Shown here: positions 32,243-43,749 of the stretch, one piece after another
Layout of the letters: the number at the start of each line of letters is the position of its first letter
How positions within the stretch are numbered: position 1 is the stretch's first letter
Source: Isoetes taiwanensis
Taxonomy: Eukaryota; Streptophyta; Lycopodiopsida; Isoetales; Isoetaceae
Assembly (NCBI GenBank): GCA_021234155.1
Contig: JAJEKV010000138.1
Span: forward strand, 1,607,876-1,671,875
DNA length: 64,000 nucleotides
Direction: 5' to 3'
Made by a program: the position numbers and the translations under genes
Notes under the pieces: generated by a model
Database searches by the model: none
Told to the model about the DNA's origin: nothing
What the model saw: only the letters and a program-made list of their open reading frames with translations

Positions 32243-34736
32243 TGTAACAGTCCTGGCCACCTAATGGGTCAATATACATATTTATGTATGTATATACATA
32301 TTCATGGCATGTATACAGCATGAGACCAGGGTTTTGTCTCTTTGGAGAAAGTATTGTTGCAGAGCATGAAGGCAGGGAGCAATTCTGGGCAGTTTTAGAA
32401 CCCGATTTTTGAAGCATCATATCTCGGCGACCCGAGATCCTTTTCAGGTGATTTTTCTTTTGCTGGAAAGATCATTAAGTTAGCTTTCCGGAATGGATCT
32501 GATCAGGCCGAAACTCATCCGTATGAGAACGTTATGACAGAAATTGTGATGCTGGGTCAGAATTGACTGCACTATGTATGTTCTTCTGCAGTTTGATTCT
32601 TGGAGTTAGAAGACGATCTTTGGAGGCGCAATCAATTGCAAGGGGTCCAGAGGTCTATCCGCGAAGAAATTCTCAGGTGGGGTTTTGCTTTTGATCAATT
32701 GAGGTGTGCTATGAGCTGCCATGATTAGTCTGCACATGATTTTTGCATGCAAATATGATAGATTATGAATTCGTTGGAGACTCATAAGGCTAGAGAAGAT
32801 AATCAACGATTGCAAACATCCCTGTAAGGCTGATTTTAAGGCAAGAATGGCTGAATAGTACATGAAGAGCACCGATTCAGCATGGAAACTTTAAAAAAGG
32901 CGTAATTAGATTGGATCCGGCTCGCAAGAGCTCTCCAACGCCATTTTGTGTTCATGTTATGTTTTTGTCATTTTGGTTTTGTGCTTTATTTTGTTGGTCT
33001 TGTATTTGCTGCCTTTCTCAATTTATTTGCATGTCCTAGTATGAAGCTAAGTCCTCATAGATGGAATTGGGTTGCATTCGAGCTTAGCAAAGCAGAGGAG
33101 ATCGAGCATGAAGAGTTTGAGCGGAATAATCATAATAGTAAGAATATGCATTGTTTGATAATTGTCTAACTATGGTAAAATTCTAAGGTTTGGGATAAAG
33201 TATCTTTCTTAGCTCATGGAGATGGGGCTAATCTTGAGAAGTAGTCTAGCACTGGATGTAGAGCGTCAACGACCCCCTCGGCATCAAGGATTTCAAAGCA
33301 TCAAGTTCGCATGTGGATCTTGAAATAGGAATAAGCGGTCATCTGACCTTAAGGATTATTGAGATTGAGACGGGTCCACATTAGTACAAGGAGAGCCATG
33401 TGAAGCTTGGGGGTTTCTGAATGTGGTTATAGCATGAAGTACTGCTAGTCTGAGTGCATAACTATAAGTTTTCAAGCTGTTGCATTGTATTTTATCAAGA
33501 GCATCATAGCTAATGGATTCGAAGTATAAACATTATGGAACGTTGTATTCCTCATGGGAGGATGATTTTGAGGTAAGTTTTGCAGTATAGAAGATGTTAG
33601 TATCTTTCCTTGATCAGTAACGTACATAGTTATTGGAGCTACATCAAGGTCAGTTAGGCTTATGGCTTCCTCGACGTGTTGGATTGCGATCATTATCTTC
33701 ATCAGTAACCTAGCTACTTCAACTTGGACAGGTTGTATAGACAACATCAGCAACAATATAATCTAGGCACATGATAGTAAACATTCTAATGAACTTCACA
33801 TGTCTTGGTCTTGCATTGTCCACTGTTGTCTTGGTATTTGATGTCTATTGAAACCTCTGGGGTCGGACTTCTAGGTTCGGTGGCCTAGGTTGCTCCGGCA
33901 TGCTCATGTTCATCTGTGATTCTCTATGGTATTCTTGTGCTCTGTGACACGGGCGTTAGTTCTCTGGCCCGGATTGCTTTCGTCGATCAACTCTTGTGAA
34001 CTCCATGGTAAGAGGTCCTCCAGCGGGCGGGGGGAAGGGTAAGGGATACGCAGGTTTAGTTTACCCACCAACTCCGCCTTGACGGGTTCGGAATGTGAGC
34101 TGGCGGGCATTTCTCTACGCTAACAGGGGCATGCATGTAGGCTGGCCGAAACTTCCCATTGTCCCGAGCTTTGTTATGTTGTTTTGGGTACTTTGGCTTT
34201 GTGTTCTTTGCTCCTGACTCTTATGATATTTCTTCTGTTGTCATTGTCTAGCACTGCACATAGTCTCTTGTATATTTGGAATTGTCTATGTTCTTGTTAT
34301 CCAAGATGCCCGAGTGTTTCCATGTATGCAGCAGCAGCTATGGGATCCCCACTTAGTCACGAGGACTAACCCCAGTGAGTGCATGTGCAGTGAACCCGCA
34401 AGGAGGCGGTCAAGTTGATGGTGGCAATGTGGCCAGGAATCGTGCTTGAGTTCTCGAGCTAGCAGTTTCTGTTGATTTGCTCAGTGCTATTGTGCATGTA
34501 TATTATAACGCATTGTAAATATTGAGATGCTTATTTGCTCAACTTGAGATTGTAATATACTAAGCTTATGAATATGTTGAATGCCTGAACCAGGATTGCT
34601 TGTTGAGCCTAAACTGTGGATTTAATTTGCAAAGGAAGATTTAATTCTTCACCTAAATTCACCTGTGCATAAATCTAGTTGAAAGTCAGACAAGATCCCG
34701 AGTTGCCCGGAGGGTCAACTCGGCAGGCTCGTCACA
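32243..34736. repeat. 5' LTR (2,494 bp)
   Basis: Starts TGTAACAG after the CTGTC duplication and ends CGTCACA just before the primer-binding site. It aligns along its whole length with 35031-37523, with many small indels and substitutions. Confidence 0.95.
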
Positions 34737-34738
34737 AT

Positions 34739-34750
34739 TGGTATCAGAGC
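34739..34750 (+). promoter_or_regulatory. tRNA-iMet primer-binding site
   Basis: TGGTATCAGAGC lies two bases after the 5' LTR. It is complementary to the 3' end of initiator methionine tRNA, the usual primer of plant LTR retrotransposons, and sets the element's plus-strand orientation. Confidence 0.9.
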
Positions 34751-35020
34751 AATGTTGGATCTTTGGATGTTGACATTATGATCTGTGGATTGCAGAGAGA
34801 TTTAGAAGTGCTATCCTCAAGAGGAGGAGTATTTAGAGGCTTTGTGGTTACTATAGAAGTATTCAAGAGAGAAGTCTCCATATAAGCAATGAGAACAATT
34901 CCTGATGATGTTGAGGTATGAATTAGTGAATAAGTTGGCATTGCATATCGATTTTATAAGTTGCTGGAGAATTGCTTCACCAAATCAATGATCGACCCAT
35001 GAGGACATGGGTTAAATTTT

Positions 35021-35030
35021 AGAAGGGGAG
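35021..35030 (+). promoter_or_regulatory. Polypurine tract
   Basis: AGAAGGGGAG is directly before the 3' LTR, where the plus-strand primer of an LTR retrotransposon is expected. Confidence 0.85.
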
Positions 35031-37523
35031 ATACAGATCCTGGCCACCTAATGGGTCAATATACATATTTATGTATGTATATACATATTCATGGCATGTA
35101 TACAAAGATGAGACCAGGGTTTTGTCTCTTTGGAGAAAGTATTGTTGCGAGCATGAAGGCAGGGGAGCAATTGCGGGCAGTTTTAGAACCCGATTTTTGA
35201 AGCATCATATCTCGGCGACCCGAGATCCTTTTTAGATGATTTTTCTTTTGCTGGAAAGATCATTAAGTTAGCTTTCCGGAATGGATCTGATCAGGCCGAA
35301 ACTCATCCGTATGAGAACGTTATGACAGAAATTGTGATGCTGGGTCAGAATTGACTGCACTATGTATGTTCTTCTGCAGTTTGATTCTTGGAGTTAGAAG
35401 ACGATCTTTGGAGGCGCAATCAATTGCAAGGGGTCCAGAGGTCTATCCGCGAAGAAATTCTCAGGTGGGGTTTTGCTTTTGATCAATTGAGGTGTGCTAT
35501 GAGCTGCCATGATTAGTCTGCACATGATTTTTGCATGCAAATATGATAGATTATGAATTCGTTGGAGACTCATAAGGCTAGAGAAGATAATCAACGATTG
35601 CAAACATCCCTGTAAGGCTGATTTTAAGTCAAGAATGGCTGAATATTACATGAAGAGCACCGATTCAGCATGGAAACTTTAAAAAAAGGCAGAATTAGAT
35701 TGGATCTGGTCGGCACCGAGCTCTCCAACGCCATTTTGTGTTCATGTTATGTTTTTGTCATTTTGGTTTTGTGCTTTATTTTGTTGGTCTTGTATTTGCT
35801 GCCTTTCTCAATTTATTTGCATGTCCTAGTATGAAGCTAAGTCCTCATAGATGGAATTGGGTTGCATTCGAGCTTAGCAGCAGAGGAGATCGGAGCATGA
35901 AGAGTCGAAAGGGAATAATCATAATAGTAAGAATATGCATTGTTTGATAATTGTCTAACTATGGTAAAATTCTAAGGTTTGGGATAAAGTATCTTTCTTA
36001 GCTCATGGAGATGGGGCTAATCTTTGAGAAGTAGTCTAGCACAGATGTAGAGCGTCAACGACCCCCTCGGCATCAAGGATTTCAAATCAAGTTCAAGATG
36101 TGGATCTTGAAATAGGAATAAGCGGTCCATCCTTACCTTAAGGATTATTGAGATTGAGATCGGTCCACATTAGTACAAGGAGAGCCATGTGAAGCTTGGG
36201 GTTTTTCAATGTGGTTATAGCATGAAGTACCGCTAGTCCGAGTGCATAACTATAAGTTTTCAAGTCAAATTTGCATTGTATTTTATCAAGAGCATCATAG
36301 CTAATGGATTGGTATAAACATTATGGAACGTTGTATTCCTCATGGAGGATGATTTTGAGGTAAGTTTTGCAAAGATAGAAGATGTTAGTATCTTTCCTTG
36401 ATCAATGAACGCACATAGTTATTGGAGCTACATCAAGGTCGGTTAGGGCTTATGGCTTCCTCGGCGTGTTGGATTGCGATCATTATCTTCATCAAGAACC
36501 TAGCTACTTCAACTTGGACAGGTTGTATAGACAACATCAAAGAACAATATAATCTAGGCACATGATAGTAAACATTCTAATGAACTTCACATGTCTTGGT
36601 CTTGCATTGTCCAATTATTGTCTTGGTATTTGATGTCTATTGAAACCTCCGGGGTCGGGACTTCTAGGTTCTATGGCCTAGGTTGCTCCGCATGCTCATG
36701 TTCATCCGTGATTCTCTATGGTATTCTTGTGCTCTGTGACACCGGGCGTTAGTTCTCCGGCCGGGATTGCTCGTCGACCAACTCTTGTGAACTCCATGGT
36801 AAGAGGTCCTCCAGGCGCCCGGCGTGGGCTGGAAGGGTATCTTGATACAGGTTTACCCCACCAACTCATGCCAATCTGGCTCGGAATGTGGTGGCGGGCA
36901 TTTCTCGCTAATGAGGGGCTGCATGTAGGTGGGCCGAGCTTCCCATTGTCCCGGAGCTTTGTTATGTTGTTTTGGGTACTTTGGCTTTGTGTTCTTTGCT
37001 CCTGACTCTTATGATATTTCTTCCGTTGTCATTGTCTAGCACTGCACATAGTCTCTTGTATATTTGGAATTGTCTATGTTCTTGTTATCCAAGATGCCCG
37101 AGTGTTTCCATGTATGCAGCAGCAGCTATGGGATCCCCACTTAGTCACGAGGACTAACCCCAGTGAGTGCATGTGCAGTGAACCCGCAAGGTGGCGGTCA
37201 AGTTGATGGTGGCAATGTGGCCGGGAATGCGTGCTTGAGTTCTCGAGCTAGCGGTTCATTGATTTGCTCAGTGCTATTGTGCATGTATATTATAACGCAT
37301 TGTAAATATTGAGATGCTTATTTGCTCAACTTGAGATTGTAATATACTAAGCTTATGAATATGTTGAATGCCTGAACCAGGATTGCTTGTTGAGCCTAAA
37401 CTGTGGATTTAATTTGCAAAGGAAGATTTAATTCTTCACCTAAATTCACCTGTGCATAAATCTAGTTGAAAGTCAGACAAGATCCCGAGTTGCCCGGAGG
37501 GTCAACTCGGCAGGCTCGTCACA
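35031..37523. repeat. 3' LTR (2,493 bp)
   Basis: Matches the 5' LTR. The first bases differ (ATACAGATCC against TGTAACAGTCC), and the end CGTCACA is the same. The downstream CTGTC is the target-site duplication, after which helicase coding sequence resumes. Confidence 0.95.
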
Positions 37524-37528
37524 CTGTC

Positions 37529-38090
37529 CAAGAAACATCAACCTACCCACAGACTCTCGAAAGACGTACGGGTTGAGAGACAAGCTAGAGTTGAAACGGA
37601 CTATGCTCGTTGAGCTGACGAGCAACATTGACTTATCTGATTGGCTTGTCAATGGTGTCGATGGCATTCTATAGCGGCACATGGTGGGTGAGACAAGGGC
37701 ACTCTGGATATTATTCATGAAGCCCGCAACAGGAAGGAACTGTCGAGATAGGCTGAAACACCTCTACGCCCAAGGGATCGAGCCAACATGGACGCCAATC
37801 CAAAAGTTGACGGCTTATACCAGGCGTGCAAAACGAGGGCACAAGATCATGAGACGCCAGCTCTCGTCCAACCGCAGACACGTGTCATGTGGTAGCACAA
37901 GAGAACAAATGGCCTATGCTTCAACCCCGTGAGGCATGCACATGCACTAATGGCATATACGGGCTATCTCAAGCGAAAGTGAAGACAATGGCGGGGATCG
38001 TTTTGAAGCACCCGCTAACAAACCAAAACTTCACTGTTGACAACAGAGTTACAGAAGAGATTCAAAGAATGCAAAGAGAGATGCCGTGGA
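37529..38090 (+). pseudogene. PIF1-like helicase, 3' part, and linker
   Basis: If the retrotransposon and one CTGTC are ignored, the frame from 32242 continues directly into 37529 and reads LELKRTMLVELTSNID then LSDWLVNGVDGI before a stop. This matches the PIF1 C-terminal block with N-I-D-x-S-D-G-L-V-N-G; Gly is Trp here. The insertion therefore occurred in a helicase open at this point. From about 37680 to 38090 a poorly conserved linker leads to the endonuclease with stops and frame changes. Confidence 0.8.
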
Positions 38091-38760
38091 CGATGACTAT
38101 GCCCAATCTCGCCGACAAACGGCCACCGACACTCGTTGCAACAACGCTGAACATGCTAACGGCAACAAAGTACATCGACCACATACTAGCAGATTCACAG
38201 CTGATGTCGTCAGACATCCTCTGTCTTCAAGAGACGAGAACGGATGACGCATCCATCTTCGAGACAACTAAGTATAAGTGCCTGCTCAACAGCAATGCGT
38301 GCGGAACAGCCACACTTTACGACATCGACAGGCTCGAGCTTCTCAACCACCAACTTGTTACGGAGCTCTCTGTGACAGCCATCCTTGCCACGTTTCGAGA
38401 GATCGCACCACGGGAATCATGCTACACACGGCAAATATATATAGGCACCACGGCGGGAGCATGCAGCAATTCCTTGACAATATTAGAGCGATTGCTGAGA
38501 GTTCAACATCGCAATCCACGCTTGGAGCCAATGCTGCTAGGACTGTCCTCATGGGAGATTTCAACATAGATGCCCTGCGACAAAACAACATCATCGCGGC
38601 ATTACAGGCCATGATGCCCGGCTATCTCCAACAAGTGAATGCCGCCACGCGCTCCGCGGCACTGCTTGACCATATCTGGACAAACTTCAAGCCTGCCTTT
38701 TGCGACATCGGCCATTGCTACTGGAGCGACCATAGACGAGCATATATAGTGTTCACTTGA
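38090..38760 (+). pseudogene. EEP (AP-type) endonuclease domain of the Helentron
   Basis: Two overlapping frames (37889-38569 and 38278-38760) give the endonuclease/exonuclease/phosphatase motifs in order: TLVATTLNMLTATKYID (metal-binding Asn), DILCLQETRTD (catalytic Glu), then in the shifted frame TVLMGDFNIDALRQ (G-D-F-N) and LLDHIWTNF with YWSDHRRAYI (terminal S-D-H). The frameshift lies near 38400. LINE endonucleases share this fold, but no reverse transcriptase follows, and the domain comes after the helicase on the same strand as in Helentrons. Confidence 0.8.
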
Positions 38761-40300
38761 AGGTGGCAATGTGTGGAGGAATTTAGTGTCCTTTTGCAAA
38801 TTTAGCTGCTGTTAATATAAGCAAATCTTTATCCTTTAAGTTACGTATTGGATTTGTCTTTGAATTTGATAATGTTATAGCCTAACTAAGAGTTGGGGCG
38901 TGAGATTTCGAAGGTTTCTTCTCTAATTTGGTTTTGGGTTTTGCTTGCTAGAGTTGCATTTGCTCGTGAATTTGAATGTTAGGTATTTCGTGACATAGTC
39001 ATGCAGTGCTTTGGTTTGGTTTGGTTGCAGTGGTTTGGTTTTGAGCATGTTTTAAGAAATGACACTGTAAAGTACCAGCATTATGACACTAACCTGGACT
39101 TCTTGAAGCCGAAAGTTTATGTGAACAGCTCCTAGAAAATTTGATTGAGAGATTGGGTGATGTATAGTCGAACCTGTAAAGAATAATATGTGGAGAGTCA
39201 TGTTTATTGCATAGGGCAGCAAGGGAAAGCAAATACAAAATAAGGACAGCCCATACTTGATACTTCTTCAACGAAACTACGCACCTTAGATAACTTGGTT
39301 TACAAGCCATAGCATCGAGAAAAAGGCTATTCTAAATAGCCAACCAGATAATATTAACCAAAGAAAGATGGCACTCTGAAAAATCAATAGATGAGAATCA
39401 GTAACCATCATAGACATCTTTTCACGTAATAAAAATGTAAGAAATAATTTAAATTGCTAAAGCACATAAAGCAGAAAAAACAGCATAAGAAAGAAGACAA
39501 CATATTAAAAGCCTAAATAAGCAGAATTGTCAATTTTCCTAACCAAATATAAAATTTATGCACCGGAAAGATGCATGTATATTATTTTTGTGCTATAAAA
39601 CCAAGGTGAGCTAATAAACAGAACTCTAAATGTTTCACACTCCCTTTGTTCAGCTTTGCCAAATTACTGGCAGAACAAATTACCGACGAGCAGATCTATT
39701 GACAGACATTATAATGCACTGGCCTTCAACAAACAGAGCGTAGAGTCCATCTGGAGGCGTTCCTTACATGACAATACCATTGTCAGATGCAGCTAAGTAG
39801 TTTAGAGTGACGATGGATGATTCAGCTCGTGGTCTTTTTGTTTGCAAATGTAGGACTATGTTTTTGCAAAGTTTATGGAGGTCCATCTTCCTGCCTTGAA
39901 AATCTTATCTAGTTCAAACAATTTTCCATGCAGCATCCTAAGCAAAGTCATTGGTGTAGACCAAACAGGATATCTTCAGACCTCTCTGAAACAGCTCAAT
40001 GGTAGCGTCAAAATCACCTAGAAATAAATATTAAGTGAATCTCACATTGACAAATCCAATCCTTGACTCATGCATGTATGACGACCAGAAGGAGAAACCC
40101 TACATGTGACATGCATCCATGTAAAAGATGCCAACTATTATACCATTCTCCCTCAGGCCATATTTAACATAGATGAGGGCAGCAAAATTAGCAGACTCAA
40201 TTTTCTATCCCCAAGCTGCTAGCGATATTGGCATGCTTGAATAATGCAACTGCAATACAGAAGGAATCAGCTGCGATAGTAGGATTTTACTCTGCTTATT
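38761..40300. other. No supported gene; possible decayed TPR exons
   Basis: Minus-strand pieces near 40250-39880 read ALFKHANIASSLGIEN and FDATIELFQRGLKIS, weakly TPR-like. They could be the last exons of the TPR gene at 40303-41784, but stops interrupt them. Nothing else was recognised. Confidence 0.35.
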
Positions 40301-40302
40301 AC

Positions 40303-41784
40303 CTTCTGTATGTTTAATTCGTGCAAGAGCACAGATAATAAAACCATATCTACAATCTTTCGCTCCATATAACCTTTCAATAAGGCTTCGGCCCCTGCAA
40401 GAAAGATGAAGCTTAATAAAAATACTTTGCTCACGAAATTAATTTAGAGTAAAACCAAAAAGTAATTATAAAGAATACCTGTTTAAACAATGCTCAGCTT
40501 CAGCCACTTTGTTTTCCACACCAGCATATGTCCAAGATGGGACAGTGGAATAATTAAAGATTGATCTTCAAGGCCCTTTGATTCTTCCAGGATATCTAGG
40601 AGATGATAATATATCTGAACGCTTTTTAGTTCACGTTTTCCAATTGAGTATGCACCGGCAAGGCCCAAAGCCAACGATTTAGGTAGATAAGGACTGTCTT
40701 TACCTGTTCAAAAACAATTCTATAAATGCATTGCTTTAGAGTACTGTAGCTAATATAATGCAATGATCCCAATATAAAAAAAATAGAAACAAGTAAACTA
40801 GCAAAATTAAGTAGTTCCTAGGTTTTCCTCCTAACCAGTTAAACCCTCCTTAGAGTCTCTTGATTGTACTTTGAGATTATAAAAAACATCAATTCAATAT
40901 GGGTAGATCGACCTGCATATGCTAGATTTGATGATTGCTTACAAAATTCTGCTTTAAACTAGACATGTTCATGCAAAAGTGACCTAGAATTAATAATAAT
41001 TTCTTTTTTTTGGGCTATTGCTTCTAATGTGAGTAGGAAAAGTTAATCATAACAAGACAACCAACCTGCTTGCTGGTACGAGTTGCAGCAGTAATATTGC
41101 CGCATTCATAAGAAACAATTTCATGTTTGTGTTGCCTGTGCTTCTCCCTGTCAAAATCCCATCCCAAGCGGAAAGATGCCTACATGAAAAATGTAACATT
41201 TCAATCCCTTGAATTCATTTGGCTAGCCTGTGAGAAAGTAGTATGTTATAAAAAATGACTGAACCATAACGTCTACAAATCGATAGATGAATGCGACACG
41301 TTTCTTTTTTCTACTTCTATAGGCTTTGTGTTCTTTAAATGCCATAGCAGTGGTGGCTCAAGCAAGTAATGCACAGGCATCATTGTATGATATGAAAGCT
41401 CACCTTTCCAATCCCGTCCTTCAGCTTCAGGCATACTCTGAAGTCAGGGGCCTTGGTGAAACGCTTGTGCTATGAAGGATTTGTCTACCAGCTGGAATAC
41501 CATCTCCATCACTGAACTGGCCATTTCATTGTGCAGGTTGCCCATGTTTACCTGTCTCACATAAGCCTGCATCTCTCAGACCCTTAAAAAGCATGTGAAA
41601 CTTGAGGAAAAAAATTACACATTACCACGTGCAAAAGTTTTTCTCACAAATCACCTTCTGCAGGATAAGATGCTTCTATGCTTCTTTGTAACTGCAAGTT
41701 CTTTAGGCCTTTGCTTCCAATTTAATGCCTTGTCTTGCAACTGAACCTTAATGTCAGCTACCCGCTTCAATGAACTCATAACAG
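40303..41784 (-). pseudogene. TPR-repeat (kinesin-light-chain-like) gene, decayed exons
   Basis: Exons read right to left. The clearest is 40703-40479, with an acceptor ending GAACAG and a donor CAG/GTATTC; it encodes SLALGLAGAYSIGKRELKS, YYHLLDILEESKG and SLIIPLSHLGHMLV, helix pairs typical of tetratricopeptide repeats. A two-base insertion near 40515 shifts the frame; the shifted frame continues ENKVAEAEHCLNR into the donor. The next exon, 40394-40303, gives ERLYGAKDCRYGFI and ICALARIKHTEG in frame. Exons near 41784-41655, about 41560-41406 and 41180-41050 have good splice borders but unsure identity. Plants have soluble proteins of this TPR type; the frameshift makes this copy a pseudogene. 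Confidence 0.5.
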
Positions 41785-41858
41785 CTGAAAAGCCATATGG
41801 TTTCAGTTCGGAAGCTAATCAACAACAACAACAATAACAAACACAAGAAAGCCTGCCA

Positions 41859-42107
41859 TTATGCATACAAACCTTGCAAAGCATCAGAGAAACTGGCAAG
41901 ATCAATAAAGAATGAAGCATGAAGAATGCCCTTGAATAATGTGGTTATATTAGAGACCATGCAAGGGGTTTCCATAAAAGCTTTCCGAAATTTAGGTGGG
42001 CAAGAGTATGCTCTTACATATGGTAGATGCTCCAACTTAGCACCCATACGAAGATGAAGGACAAAGGTTACATAAGTTAAAATCTGTCGAGAAAAAGGAT
42101 CGAGCAA
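41859..42107 (-). pseudogene. Unidentified exon-like ORF
   Basis: An 82-codon minus-strand frame reads RQILTYVTFVLHLRMGAKLE, PYVRAYSCPPKF and GILHASFFIDLASFSDAL. Composition and pattern look like a real protein exon with amphipathic helices, but no family was recognised. It lies between the TPR exons and the augmin-6 fragment and may belong to either or to a third gene. Confidence 0.35.
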
Positions 42108-42287
42108 ATATTCTGCTCAGACTAATTACATACCTGCTGACTATCCAGACGAAAGGTGATTAACTAAGAAAACTGATGCACCTTGATATCAGCAACACAA
42201 ATATTTGCTCATATCAATTGCAGCACTAAGCGTTAGATCCATAGCAAACATGTATGTGACGCTCGACCAAATCTCAGCATTTATACT

Positions 42288-42490
42288 CTTCGCTGCTTGT
42301 GATCGACCACGCAGAGATGAAAGCAGAAAATGCAAAAGTGCCTTGCCAACTCTAGGATTAAAATGGCGAAACAATCCAGCCTTTCCTGCGCCAACACCCT
42401 GACCTAAGATCGAAGGATCCAAACCCAAAAGAAGGCAATTGCCAATAAGAGCTGCTTCCATATCGCTTTCTCGATCTCTGATGGCCGATC
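42288..42490 (-). pseudogene. AUG6: HAUS augmin-like complex subunit 6, N-terminal fragment
   Basis: From 42461 the frame reads MEAALIGNCLLLGLDPSILG, then GLFRHFNPRVGKALL and FLLSSLRGRSQAAK, close to the N terminus of plant augmin subunit 6 (C-L-L-L-G-L-D-P, G-x-F-R-H-S-N-P-x-x-G, L-S-S-L-R-G-P). Upstream bases keep an R-D-R-E-S-D lead that fits the family. Augmin recruits gamma-tubulin to existing microtubules. About 58 residues match, out of a protein of several hundred; after 42288 the frame leaves the family, so this is only a first-exon fragment. Confidence 0.65.
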
Positions 42491-42840
42491 CCTGCCTTGC
42501 CAGTTACCCGGTTGCAAGGAGTCGTGGAGTTCTTTACATCTGACCGAGAGTTTACAGGAAATAGGAGGTTTGGAGCAGTCACCAGCATATACCTAGGATA
42601 TTCTGGCATATACCGAGGATATGCCAAAACCCCACATAAACAAGGGTTTGCCCCCTAGGGGCAACCCAAAAATACAACTAGCAGAAGGGCAGGGTTGAGG
42701 CAAAGGAAAAAATTATAAAATATGAATGTGTGCTAGTTTGTTCACCGATATCAGCTGAGACCTACAATGGCAAGCCTAGTCCAATGGAACGCTAATATTC
42801 TGCAAGGAACATCCCATGTTTTCGTGATATTTTAGCATGC

Positions 42841-42997
42841 ATGTTCCTTGAATGACTTTTGTGTTACCTCCATTAGGACAACAAAACATCCAAGCAAACG
42901 TTGCTCTAGTTAGATCATGCATATTCCTTGAATGACTTTTGTGTTACCTCCATTAGGACAACAAAACATCCAAGCAAACGTTGCTCTAGTTAGATCA
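42841..42997. repeat. 80-bp tandem duplication
   Basis: ATGTTCCTTGAATGACTTTT... at 42841 is repeated exactly 80 bases later at 42921 (first word ATATTCCTTG). The copies differ by about one base over 75, so the duplication is recent. Confidence 0.95.
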
Positions 42998-43166
42998 CAC
43001 ATGATCAATGTAGAATTATTCTATGAACAAGAGGACAAACCTCTTTTAGAAACAGTTTTCCAAAATTTTATTTGTTGATATTCTTGAGAAAAGAACATGT
43101 TATGATTTAGAGTCTATTTCTCATGAACTCCTCGGGGCTCATCAAATCTAATTGCAGGGCAAATCA

Positions 43167-43745
43167 TTAGCAGCTGTTGAATTTAAAGTGGTGTTCAATT
43201 TGAGTGTTCATATGCAAAGGGACAGACTGTATGCCATCTACCACACGGGTAGGTGAACCTTTTGGCATCCCATTACTTTGAGATTCATAACCAGCATTTA
43301 TTTGCTTGTCTGAGCTGCTAATGTTTCCAGCATCTATTCTTGAAATAGTAAGAGGTTCGCCATGAGCATATGAGAAAGTATTCCCCATGTGAACATTAGG
43401 GAAGACTGGATAACCAATCATTGTGGTATTAGAAGTTGTTGAACCACCAGGAACCAATATAGGCGTCGGCCTTGCCATGGTTGGTCCATTGGAGCTTGTT
43501 TTGAACTTGCGTATATTATAAATAGGACCCTGAAATAAAGCAAGTAAATGTAAGGACTGAATATAAATTGTGGAAACGTTCTGAAAATGCAAACTTACAA
43601 GACTGAATAAAATGCCTCGAAGATGCCAAATAGATGAAACACCTATAGAACGATGCTTCCATGCATTTAAATTATAGCAAAGCAAGATAAAGTCCCACAA
43701 AAATTGCAATGAGCTGTGAACTTTCAGACTCATGTATTTAAGCAC
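43167..43745 (-). pseudogene. Unidentified exon-like ORF, Ser/Thr/Asn-rich
   Basis: The second half of this minus-strand frame, from about 43530, begins after a good acceptor (GCTTTATTTCAG) and reads GPIYNIRKFKTSSNGPTMAR, then TPILVPGGSTTSNTTMIGYP. It is a low-complexity, disordered-looking segment that ends at 43167. No family was recognised. The part before the acceptor is probably intron. Confidence 0.3.
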
Positions 43746-43749
43746 TAAC

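Larger units (their letters stand above)
32243..37523. mobile_element. Non-autonomous LTR retrotransposon nested in the helicase
   Basis: Two LTRs of about 2,494 bp (32243-34736 and 35031-37523) flank only 294 bp of internal DNA. The 5' internal edge has TGGTATCAGAGC at 34739-34750, the usual primer site matching initiator methionine tRNA. A polypurine tract, AGAAGGGGAG, lies at 35021-35030 just before the 3' LTR. The target-site duplication CTGTC is at 32238-32242 and 37524-37528. The 5' LTR begins TGTAACAG; the 3' LTR start is altered to ATACAG. Both LTRs end GTCACA. There is no gag or pol gene, so the element must have used proteins from another element. ORFs in the LTRs appear twice because the LTRs are duplicates; they are not genes. 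Confidence 0.95.
30410..38760 (+). mobile_element. Helentron-like element (PIF1 helicase plus endonuclease), interrupted
   Basis: The plus-strand coding parts are a Helitron-type linker (30410-31030), a PIF1 helicase (31250-32242 and 37529 to about 37675) and an EEP endonuclease (about 38090-38760). Helicase followed by an EEP nuclease in one Helitron-derived coding unit is the Helentron arrangement. Spliceosomal introns occur at about 31140-31247 and at 31741-31829. A 5.3-kb LTR retrotransposon splits the helicase at 32243-37523. The N-terminal Rep domain and both element ends were not found, so the limits given are those of the coding relic only. Confidence 0.65.

Noticed and set aside
32606-32872. 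ORF seen twice (also at 35394-35603) and therefore apparently conserved
   Set aside because: The two copies lie at the same place in the two LTRs. Conservation only reflects LTR duplication.
38090-38760. Calling the EEP domain a LINE endonuclease
   Set aside because: No reverse transcriptase follows it, and it continues on the same strand from the helicase. A LINE origin is not fully excluded.
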